Positions 1-5,277 of a stretch of 6,320 nt of DNA are shown piece after piece. How positions within the stretch are numbered: the first letter of the stretch is position 1; every line of letters starts with the position of its first letter. Both the position numbers and the translations under genes were made by a program. The notes under the pieces were generated by a model. It saw only the letters and a list, made by a program, of their open reading frames with translations, had not been told where the DNA came from and did not search any database. Source of the stretch: Thermococci archaeon (GTDB lineage: Archaea; Methanobacteriota_B; Thermococci; Methanofastidiosales; B48-G16); the NCBI GenBank assembly GCA_030668905.1, contig DAOVEQ010000063.1, forward strand, positions 1 through 6,320, given 5' to 3'.

Positions 1-283
1 AAATTTCAATACCATAAATTATGTCCCTATACAACACTATCTATATTATACAAGAATGCACCTTTTTTAATGCCTTTTGAATCCACATTTTTCTCCCCAG
101 TTTCGGTTATCAATATCCCCAAATCCCCAATTTCAAAACCACAGTTTGAATTATGATTTATAAACATATTTCCCAACTCTCGATAAGGCATTTTCTTTTA
201 CGAAAGTTGTTTAAAAGCCAGAATATATGTTCTTTTTGAAATCTGCTATATTGGAGAAAGGGGTGATATAATTATTGAAAAAC
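1..283 (-). pseudogene. Possible decayed gene fragments, including a 54-codon ORF (191-27)
   Basis: I see no convincing intact gene here. On the minus strand an ORF runs from ATG at 191 to TAG at 27 (54 residues). Its middle reads GFEIGDLGILITETGEKNVD, which vaguely recalls the 'G..ILITPSG' stretch of class II aldolases; this is only an impression. Upstream, a different frame gives coding-like peptides (ITPFSNIADFKKNIYSGF, then TTFVKENALSRVGKYVYKS) separated by TAA stops. A chain of plausible peptides split over two frames suggests a degenerated gene. The 54-codon ORF has no Shine-Dalgarno site; a weak TATA-like ATATAT lies about 35 bases upstream of its ATG. It could instead be a small real gene or non-coding AT-rich DNA. 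Confidence 0.25.
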
Positions 284-308
284 TGTTAAAATTTTGTAGT
301 AAAAAGAG
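281..308 (-). terminator. T-rich stretch after the 71-codon ORF
   Basis: On the minus strand, just after the TAA of the 71-codon ORF (316-318), the transcript would contain several runs of four or five T (at 305-301, 294-291 and 285-281) without a clear hairpin. Archaeal terminators often consist of T-runs alone, so this is a plausible end for the zinc-ribbon/serA transcript, but the region is AT-rich anyway. Confidence 0.3.
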
Positions 309-315
309 TAGTTAA

Positions 316-531
316 TTAAAATACCATTTCTCGGTCATTTGGAACGGTAAACGGTGAAAATATCATTTCTTGACAGTCCAAAATTAATGAAGATATTTTA
401 AAGACCTCTAAAACGATTTTACCTGGATTTATCCAGTTAAAACAAAATCCTTTGATGATAGACAGGAGAACTGCCCCAGAATCGACGGAGAGTAAGCTTA
501 AATAAGAGATTAGATGTTTATTTACTCTCAT
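316..531 (-). CDS. Hypothetical 71-residue protein downstream of serA
   Basis: I do not recognise this protein. The main support is its start: a perfect GGTGAT (540-535) sits three bases before the ATG (531-529), the same arrangement as for the 59-residue gene elsewhere in this window. It lies 49 bases after the serA stop on the same strand, so it could be the third gene of that operon. The product has a mildly hydrophobic N-terminal half with no clear membrane segment and no cysteine or catalytic motif I can name. Against it: the composition is nondescript, an imperfect 26-base palindrome (417-442) lies inside it, and the same frame continues downstream as stop-riddled coding-like fragments. 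It may therefore be the 5' remnant of a broken longer gene, or not a gene. Confidence 0.35.
   Translation of the reverse strand: MRVNKHLISYLSLLSVDSGAVLLSIIKGFCFNWINPGKIVLEVFKISSLILDCQEMIFSPFTVPNDREMVF
417..442. repeat. Imperfect 26-base palindrome
   Basis: TTTTA c CTGGAT tt ATCCAG t TAAAA: two arms of 12 positions around a 2-base centre with one mismatch. It could be a protein-binding dyad; as a hairpin the 2-base loop would force opening of the innermost pair. It falls inside the uncertain 71-codon ORF. Confidence 0.6.
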
Positions 532-549
532 CCTATCACCATATTTATC

Positions 550-565
550 TAAACAGAAATGTTTA
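550..565. repeat. Small hairpin between serA and the 71-codon ORF
   Basis: TAAACA-GAAA-TGTTTA is a perfect 6-bp inverted repeat around a 4-base loop, in the 49-base gap after the serA stop. It has no T-tract on the minus-strand side, so it is not a convincing terminator; it may be an mRNA 3'-end or processing structure. The stem is AT-rich and weak. Confidence 0.35.
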
Positions 566-580
566 CTTAACTCTAGATTC

Positions 581-1483
581 TCATAATATTTTCATTATCT
601 CTTCAGCTATCATTATCCCAGCTTTTCTCTGCGCTTCTTTTGTACTGGCACCCAAATGCTGCGTAAACACTATGTTGTCCAACTTTAAGAGAGGACTATC
701 AAAGGGAGGCTCGTTCTCGAAAACGTCTAAGCACGCGCCATATATCTCATTATTTTTTAAAGCATCGTAAAGAGCTTCTTCATCGATTGTTCCCCCTCGC
801 GACGCATTTACTAAAATAGCAGTATTTTTCATGATTTTGAACTGTTCTTTCCCTATCATGTGTTTTGTCTGCGGTATCAACGGCACGTGGAGTGTTATGA
901 TATCGCTTTCTCGCAACACTTCATTGAGAGTCTTGTAGACGACGCTGTATTTTTTGGCAAGTTCCTCATTCTTTATAACATCGTACGCTATAGATTTCAT
1001 ATCAAATCCGCTAGCGATTTTTGCCACGTGAGCTCCTATTCTTCCATATCCTATTATTCCCATTGTCTTTCCAGAAAGTTCTACACCGATAAGATCTTTT
1101 TTGATCCATTTATTCTCTCTCAACGAAGAATCAGCTTTTGCCACCTTTCTGGCAAGAGCGAGAGCAAGGGCAAAAACTAGCTCTGCAACAGATTCCGATG
1201 ACGCCTCAGGTGAATTTACAACTTTTATTCCTCTTTCTTTTGCAGCTTCAAGATCTATATTGTCCAGACCCACTCCAGCCCTTCCTACCACCTTCAGGTT
1301 TTTGCCAGCTTCTATAACTTTTTTTGTTACCTTCGGTTTACTTCTTACAACCAATCCATCAAAATCTTTTATCTTCTCAACGAGCTCCGATTCTTCTGGG
1401 TTGTAAATGATCTCAACTTCATATTTTTCTTTCAGTTTCTTTATCCCCTCTTCACTTATTTTTGACGCAACTAAAATCTTCAT
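581..1483 (-). CDS. serA: D-3-phosphoglycerate dehydrogenase (short, no ACT domain)
   Basis: Cytosolic NAD-dependent 2-hydroxyacid dehydrogenase, most likely oxidising 3-phosphoglycerate to 3-phosphohydroxypyruvate, the first step of serine synthesis. The 300 residues comprise the catalytic and Rossmann domains only. Visible motifs: VGRAGVG at 66-72, the NSPEASSESVAE signature at 90-101, the nucleotide-binding GYGRIG at 145-150 with an acidic D168 ending the next strand (favours NAD over NADP), and the catalytic triad R229 (NASRGG), E258 (FENEP) and H276 (QHLGAS). The C-terminal ACT/regulatory domain of longer enzymes is absent, as in many archaeal homologues, so serine feedback through ACT is not expected. 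The start is set by GAGGTG (1494-1489) five bases before ATG; this site overlaps the stop of the zinc-ribbon gene, implying translational coupling. Related family members (glyoxylate or hydroxypyruvate reductase) are less likely given the signatures. Confidence 0.9.
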   Translation of the reverse strand: MKILVASKISEEGIKKLKEKYEVEIIYNPEESELVEKIKDFDGLVVRSKPKVTKKVIEAGKNLKVVGRAGVGLDNIDLEAAKERGIKVVNSPEASSESVAELVFALALALARKVAKADSSLRENKWIKKDLIGVELSGKTMGIIGYGRIGAHVAKIASGFDMKSIAYDVIKNEELAKKYSVVYKTLNEVLRESDIITLHVPLIPQTKHMIGKEQFKIMKNTAILVNASRGGTIDEEALYDALKNNEIYGACLDVFENEPPFDSPLLKLDNIVFTQHLGASTKEAQRKAGIMIAEEIMKIL

Positions 1484-1492
1484 TTTTTCACC

Positions 1493-1723
1493 TCAGAAAT
1501 AATCTATCTCTGCAAACGTATGATCACAAAAAGCGCATTTAAAAGGTTTCCCTTTTTTTGGATCGTAATAGAATGCTTCTTCGCACTCGGGACATGTTAC
1601 TTTAATAAAATCGTTCTTACATTCTCCTTTCTCGAGAAATCTTGACATGCAGTTGGGACATTTTTTTGGAATCTTTTCAGCACATACCATATACCCGCAA
1701 CTTTCACATACATAGAGCTTCAT
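1493..1723 (-). CDS. Small double zinc-ribbon protein
   Basis: A 76-residue protein with four CxxC knuckles: C6/C9 with C22/C25, and C44/C47 with C63/C66, giving two four-cysteine metal sites (probably zinc; the first, with VCESCGY followed by IPKKCPNC, resembles the rubredoxin-like ribbon of rubrerythrins and could bind iron). C14 and C35 are extra. No membrane segment or catalytic domain is visible, so a nucleic-acid-binding, scaffold or electron-transfer role are all possible; I infer no specific function. It is the first gene of an operon: serA starts 9 bases after its TGA. No Shine-Dalgarno precedes its ATG, but a TATA element lies about 25 bases upstream, so the mRNA probably starts at or next to the ATG. 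Confidence 0.85.
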   Translation of the reverse strand: MKLYVCESCGYMVCAEKIPKKCPNCMSRFLEKGECKNDFIKVTCPECEEAFYYDPKKGKPFKCAFCDHTFAEIDYF

Positions 1724-1743
1724 GAGAGTAATAGATGTTATGC

Positions 1744-1751
1744 ATATATAT
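1744..1751 (-). promoter_or_regulatory. TATA box of the zinc-ribbon/serA operon
   Basis: On the minus strand ATATATAT is preceded by an A-rich AAAAAGG that could serve as the factor-B element. Its centre is about 25 bases before the ATG at 1723, which places the expected transcription start within a few bases of the start codon. This fits the absence of a ribosome-binding site, i.e. a leaderless or nearly leaderless mRNA. Confidence 0.55.
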
Positions 1752-1820
1752 CCTTTTTGGAAGATGTGTAAGAGATTGTATGAAATGAGTTTTGCACATA
1801 GCTTGGGTATACTAAAGAAA

Positions 1821-3395
1821 TTAAGATTCCTCCAATAAAGAGAGGAGTCTCTCCAGTCTCTCTTCTAGCTCTACGAGTATTGGGCTTTTTGCATCGGATG
1901 GAAGATCCTTTATCTTTTGGAGAAGTGCGTCTATTTCATGTAACAGCTGATCCATATTCATCTCCACAATGTCAGTAGCCCCTTCCGTTAAAAACTGCTG
2001 GAACTCTGCTCCGTCTTTAAGTACAATAACGTTTTCAGGATTTGAGGCTTCAATGAGTACAATGTTCGTGATCCCTGTTTGTGTATACCTTGTCATTGTA
2101 AGTTTCCAGTACATAGTCCCTTCCTTGAATATAGGTATGGGTTCAATGAGTCTAAAATCTGCCCAGTTTACATTCCTAAAAGTATCACTACTTTTTGCGT
2201 GTTCAATGGATTTTACAGCTCCTACACTTTGTTCATTTTCTCCTTTTGACCACGAATACACAGTACCCTCTATTGCATCGACAAGAAGCACTTTCTTCAA
2301 ACCATACGTTGTTCCGTAAGGTTCCAGTGCCATGAACCACATGGGGATTGGTTCTCCATTTTCATCCTGTACCATGATAAGGTATGGCATGAAGTTTCCT
2401 TCTCCCGGGACATCATTTAACTCTGTTTGATCTTTATGGGCAACCCATGCATTCCATACACCACGTTTGTATGCAAAACTTTCCCCGTATAATCGTGCGA
2501 TTTCTTCGGGAAATACCTGTTGACCGTGTAATATTGTTTCTTCATTAATCTTTTCCGGTGATACATACTTCATATTTCCCTCTCCGTCTATGAGAACAAC
2601 ACCTCCGAAAACAGGTTTTCTAAGGGGAACAAATGTCCAGCTGTCCAGTTTATAATCGATCTTTGACACCACTGTCATGATCTTTGTATTGTTATCGTAG
2701 GGAATGTAGAACGGATCACTGTAATCTGACCAATAATCAATATCCTTGTACAATCGCCAGTACAGGTTATCAGATATCCCTATCCCCTCTGCAACTTCAA
2801 GATCTTGTTTTATTTTGATGATCTCTGTCTCTGTCTCGCATGCATTTATGAACATAGCTCCATACGGCTTCATTCTATAGTGTATCCACGTTCCGTCAGG
2901 TATGAGGGCAGCGTTCCACCACATTTTTCCATCGAGGATAACAAAATCAAGTTCCCCGAGCCTGAACTGTTCCAGAGTTAAGTTATTTGTCATGTTATTT
3001 CTTGCTATCTGGTACGGCATTAATCGTATAGATGTAGACTCAGGAAAGGTATCGATTTCAACAATATTTGAGCTTATATCTTTATATATCTCCACTCTTT
3101 TTCCTTCTGCCACAAACATAGACCCCACAAGAAGTGCAGCAAAGAAAATAGCTCCAACAACGATCGTCCACTTGAATCTATTAGAAAATAACCGGATCAG
3201 GATCCCCGCTCCTAAAGCTACAAAGGCGAGAAGAAAAGCAGGATTTGTGTAGCATCTCATGAAAAATCCATGAAAAAATGGCCTATAAACATACAAAAAA
3301 ACCGATATAATCAGAACAACTATTAAAATTACTTTTTTGATTTTTGATATGGTATCTCTCAACATGTCATCTCTTAATATTCTATCTCTCAACAT
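1821..3395 (-). CDS. Uncharacterised membrane-anchored protein with large extracytoplasmic domain
   Basis: I do not recognise the family. The 524 residues start with a charged stretch (three LRD units, residues 1-15), then three hydrophobic segments at about 21-37, 53-70 and 76-95. Positive residues before the first and between the second and third segments (RLFSNRFKW) predict an inside N-terminus and an outside location for residues ~100-524. The outside part is rich in Trp/Tyr and beta-like strands (for example YWRLYKDIDYWSDY at 212-225, MWFMALEPYGTTYGLKKVLL at 352-371, LLVDAIEGTVYSW at 370-382). The last ~45 residues (LLHEIDALLQKI... ELEERLERLLSLLEES) look like a coiled coil. No catalytic motif stands out. 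Start: GGCGAT (3404-3399) precedes the first ATG by three bases, and a TATA box lies at 3440-3447. A second ATG ten codons in lacks as good a site. It is a single-gene unit ending in TAA followed by TTTCTTT. Confidence 0.88.
   Translation of the reverse strand: MLRDRILRDDMLRDTISKIKKVILIVVLIISVFLYVYRPFFHGFFMRCYTNPAFLLAFVALGAGILIRLFSNRFKWTIVVGAIFFAALLVGSMFVAEGKRVEIYKDISSNIVEIDTFPESTSIRLMPYQIARNNMTNNLTLEQFRLGELDFVILDGKMWWNAALIPDGTWIHYRMKPYGAMFINACETETEIIKIKQDLEVAEGIGISDNLYWRLYKDIDYWSDYSDPFYIPYDNNTKIMTVVSKIDYKLDSWTFVPLRKPVFGGVVLIDGEGNMKYVSPEKINEETILHGQQVFPEEIARLYGESFAYKRGVWNAWVAHKDQTELNDVPGEGNFMPYLIMVQDENGEPIPMWFMALEPYGTTYGLKKVLLVDAIEGTVYSWSKGENEQSVGAVKSIEHAKSSDTFRNVNWADFRLIEPIPIFKEGTMYWKLTMTRYTQTGITNIVLIEASNPENVIVLKDGAEFQQFLTEGATDIVEMNMDQLLHEIDALLQKIKDLPSDAKSPILVELEERLERLLSLLEES
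3351..3395 (-). repeat. Triple 15-bp tandem repeat at the 5' end of the membrane-protein gene
   Basis: On the plus strand TATCTCTCAACAT occurs at 3353-3365 and again at 3383-3395 (identical 13 bases). A diverged middle copy CATCTCTTAATAT lies at 3368-3380, so the period is exactly 15 bases. It encodes MLRDR-ILRDD-MLRDT. A similar word, CATCTCTCAATAT, recurs at 3519-3531 in the promoter region. Confidence 0.85.
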
Positions 3396-3439
3396 AGTAT
3401 CGCCTTCTTTTTTCTGCTTTCATGAGTTATCTGTCCGTC

Positions 3440-3447
3440 TTTATAAA
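3440..3447 (-). promoter_or_regulatory. TATA box of the 524-residue protein gene
   Basis: TTTATAAA on the minus strand with an A-rich flank upstream (ACAAAAACA), matching the archaeal factor-B/TATA layout. The expected start site ~25 bases downstream leaves a leader of about 20 bases that includes GGCGAT. The octamer is self-complementary, so it could in principle also serve the plus strand. Confidence 0.6.
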
Positions 3448-3560
3448 TGTTTTTGTAGACTATTCTTATTGAAAAATGTAGAGTGAAGTTCTCGTTCAAC
3501 TGTCCGACTTACGGAAATCATCTCTCAATATACACAGATTTAAAAATAACGAAAGCACAC

Positions 3561-3566
3561 TATATA
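3561..3566 (+). promoter_or_regulatory. Probable TATA box of the alcohol dehydrogenase gene
   Basis: TATATA follows ACGAAAGCACAC and lies about 44 bases before the ATG. A start ~25 bases downstream would give a leader of roughly 15-20 bases holding GGTGAT (3597-3602). A second AT-rich element, TTTATAAT at 3585-3592, is too close to the ATG to keep the ribosome-binding site in the mRNA. Confidence 0.5.
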
Positions 3567-3607
3567 CAAGACATCGAAGATCTATTTATAATAAAGGGTG
3601 ATAAAAG

Positions 3608-4744
3608 ATGAGATTCCATGTCCCGACAAGGATCATTTTTGGTTCTAGAACGATATCCCAGTTGAAAGAGATAGTTAAGAAAGAGCTCAAAGTTTCATGT
3701 CCCTTTCTTGTCACCGATCGTGGGATAATAAATTCGGGCATTGCAAATAAAGTTCTCTCACAGTTCCAAGACATTTGTGTATTCGATGAAGTCGAGCAAA
3801 ATCCTAAATCTGCCACAATAAATAGAGCTGGAGAAATTGTTCGCACGATCAAGCCAGATCTCGTGATCGGTCTGGGTGGAGGAAGCTCTATTGATGCTGC
3901 CAAAGCCGTTGCTTTACTTGCAACGAACGGAGGTAAGATCGAAGATTATGAAGGAAAAGAAAAATATAAATCTCCTCCTATTCCCGTTCTTGCAATTCCT
4001 ACTACCTGCGGTACCGGAAGCGAGGTGACATGGGTTTCTGTAATCACCCATACTGAACGAATGTTCAAGATGAGCATAAAAGGACCTCGTATGTTCCCTG
4101 CAGTGGCTCTTATCGATCCCGACCTGCTTGTTTCTCTTCCGCCACCGCTCATTGCTTCTACAGGAATGGATGCCATTACCCATGCTATAGAGGCGTATAC
4201 AGTAAAGCCGCATACATACATCACAGATATTTTTGCTCGCAAAGCACTCCAGCTTATTTTCCAGTCTCTTGAGAGTGTCTATAAAGATATAAAAAACAAT
4301 AAAGAAGCCAGGGAAAACATCATGCTGGGAAGCACGCTCGCTGGAATGGCTTTCGGCAACAGTGATGTTGGAGCCGTTCACTGTATAGCTGAAGCTGTAG
4401 GTGGTCTCTATGATATTCCACACGGTGTTGCAAACTCAATTTTTCTTCCTTTTGTGATGGAGTTTAATCTTCCTGCTGTAAAAAATCGTTATGCAAAGAT
4501 AGCACGGCTTGTTGGAATCGAGGAGAAAGATGATGATACTGCAGCCTATGAACTCATTCAAAAGATAAAAGCCCTCTCTCACTCCCTGAACATTCCCTCT
4601 TTTAAAGATCTTGGCATCAAAGAAAGTGAATTTTCTGAAATCGCCCAAAAATCCTTCCAGAATAATTCCAATTCTTCTAATCCTAGAGAAATACACCCTG
4701 AAGACTACATAGAAATTCTTAGAAAGACATTTCACAAATCCTGA
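3608..4744 (+). CDS. Iron-dependent (group III) alcohol dehydrogenase
   Basis: A cytosolic NAD(P)-dependent alcohol/aldehyde oxidoreductase, 378 residues, the usual length for the family. The N-terminal Rossmann-like domain carries GLGGGSSIDAAK (88-99), the conserved GGGSxxD nucleotide-binding motif, and PTTCGTGSEVT (131-141). The C-terminal all-helical domain supplies the predicted Fe(II) ligands: D188 and H192 (TGMDAITHAIE), H258 (GAVHCIAE) and H272 (DIPHG), with the spacing typical of FucO/1,3-propanediol-dehydrogenase-like enzymes. The C-terminus (NPREIHPEDYIEILRKTF) also matches the family. The substrate cannot be read from sequence; a role in aldehyde reduction or alcohol oxidation is inferred. 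Start: GGTGAT at 3597-3602, five bases before ATG. It is divergent from the large membrane-protein gene, convergent with the 59-residue gene, and forms a single-gene unit with its own terminator. Confidence 0.93.
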   Translation: MRFHVPTRIIFGSRTISQLKEIVKKELKVSCPFLVTDRGIINSGIANKVLSQFQDICVFDEVEQNPKSATINRAGEIVRTIKPDLVIGLGGGSSIDAAKAVALLATNGGKIEDYEGKEKYKSPPIPVLAIPTTCGTGSEVTWVSVITHTERMFKMSIKGPRMFPAVALIDPDLLVSLPPPLIASTGMDAITHAIEAYTVKPHTYITDIFARKALQLIFQSLESVYKDIKNNKEARENIMLGSTLAGMAFGNSDVGAVHCIAEAVGGLYDIPHGVANSIFLPFVMEFNLPAVKNRYAKIARLVGIEEKDDDTAAYELIQKIKALSHSLNIPSFKDLGIKESEFSEIAQKSFQNNSNSSNPREIHPEDYIEILRKTFHKS

Positions 4745-4783
4745 CTAAATTTCTTCAGGATTTAAAACAATTTTTTTCTTTTC
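4736..4783 (+). terminator. Hairpin plus T-tract terminator of the alcohol dehydrogenase gene
   Basis: AAATCCTGA (4736-4744) pairs perfectly with TCAGGATTT (4755-4763) around a 10-base loop. The left arm contains the last codons and the TGA stop. Seven bases later comes TTTTTTTCTTTT (4771-4782). This resembles a bacterial intrinsic terminator, although the T-tract alone could act in archaea. It lies in the 69-base gap between convergent genes. Confidence 0.65.
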
Positions 4784-4813
4784 TGTATTGTATGCTCATA
4801 GAAGCGTGTGGCT

Positions 4814-4993
4814 TTATTTAAATTCTATATATATCTTACCAGCCACTATGATTATTATGCCTATAATAATAACGGCCACAGCTTTAACACTCCTGCTTCC
4901 TAGAAAATTTATAAGATTCTCTAATTTCGGTACGAAAAACGTTGCTATCCCAAGTATCACTAGAAGAATTCCGATCATGATCAAGACTTCCAT
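4814..4993 (-). CDS. 59-residue protein with two membrane helices
   Basis: A short unrecognised integral membrane protein. Two hydrophobic segments are evident at residues ~4-21 (LIMIGILLVILGIATFFV) and ~38-54 (AVAVIIIGIIIIVAGKI), joined by a polar loop PKLENLINFLGSRSVK; this gives a helical hairpin. The start is well supported: a perfect GGTGAT (5002-4997) three bases before ATG. Its first 13 bases overlap the end of the amber-containing ORF in another frame, typical of operon coupling, and it is the last gene of the cluster. The plus-strand ORF covering the same bases is its antisense shadow. Function is unknown; by position it may partner the upstream Yip1-type membrane protein or be controlled by the winged-helix regulator (inference). 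Confidence 0.72.
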   Translation of the reverse strand: MEVLIMIGILLVILGIATFFVPKLENLINFLGSRSVKAVAVIIIGIIIIVAGKIYIEFK

Positions 4994-5277
4994 TGTATCA
5001 CCAACAATAATCTTTTTTGAAATATAAATATCTTTTGTAAGATTACTTCATTTATCTTTTGGCATTCTCCTTTTGCAGTAAGCCAGTGTTCAAGTTCATC
5101 ATTGTGTTTCCCTAACCTTTCACTCCAGAAACTGCGGAACTCAGAAGTTCCTATACGTGTTTTATGGAAAGTATGATAAAAATCCCGACAGAACTCAAAG
5201 AACGTTTCATCATTGCCCCTCTATTGAATTTTTTTATATACGTGTTTTGGAGGATAATTTCCGTACTCGTGATTCAT
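4981..5277 (-). CDS. 98-codon ORF interrupted by an in-frame TAG at codon 19
   Basis: Unrecognised. ATG (5277-5275) overlaps the TGA of the winged-helix gene as ATGA. Eighteen codons (MNHEYGNYPPKHVYKKIQ) lead to TAG (5223-5221), after which the same frame stays open for 79 codons to TGA at 4983-4981. The downstream part looks like a charged soluble helical protein (DETFFEFCRDFYHTFHK, then ERLGKHNDELEHWLTAKGEC) and contains no ATG, GTG or TTG until its last few codons, so it could not easily be translated on its own. It ends 13 bases inside the next gene. Explanations: amber read as an amino acid such as pyrrolysine, a fresh nonsense mutation (CAG or TGG to TAG), or a sequence error. If TAG is a true stop, the gene is broken. 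The junctions at both ends argue that the full frame was a gene until very recently at least. Confidence 0.55.
4997..5002 (-). promoter_or_regulatory. Ribosome-binding site of the 59-residue gene
   Basis: GGTGAT on the minus strand, three bases before the ATG at 4993. It fully complements the 3' end of archaeal 16S rRNA and fixes the start of a gene too short for most ORF filters. It lies inside the upstream ORF. Confidence 0.75.
5020..5028 (-). promoter_or_regulatory. Possible internal TATA box before the 59-residue gene
   Basis: Minus-strand TTTATATTT preceded by AAAAGATA. The predicted start (~25 bases on) falls at or just inside GGTGAT, so the spacing is not ideal. It lies within coding sequence that is AT-rich, hence low confidence. 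Confidence 0.25.

Noticed and set aside
860..1406. Two plus-strand ORFs opposite serA
   Set aside because: Antisense shadows of a well-supported dehydrogenase; low-complexity Ser/Phe-rich translations.
3431..3506. Repeated CTGTCCG at 3431-3437 and 3500-3506
   Set aside because: Only 7 bases and no symmetry; easily expected by chance, so not called an operator.
3441..3521. 26-codon minus-strand ORF in the divergent promoter region
   Set aside because: Its stop lies within the TATA box of the next gene and it has no good ribosome-binding site; probably chance.
3914..4423. 169-codon minus-strand ORF opposite the alcohol dehydrogenase
   Set aside because: It is antisense to a gene with complete family motifs; its translation has no recognisable domain and no ribosome-binding site was noted.
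4788..5027. 79-codon plus-strand ORF
   Set aside because: Covers the minus-strand 59-residue gene, which has a proper GGTGAT site and helix pattern; the plus-strand hydrophobicity is the mirror image of that gene.
5149..5211. 20-codon minus-strand ORF starting just after the TAG (MMKRSLSS...)
   Set aside because: Considered as the real product after the amber codon, with a weak AGAGGGG upstream, but it is very short and in a different frame from the longer, more protein-like continuation.
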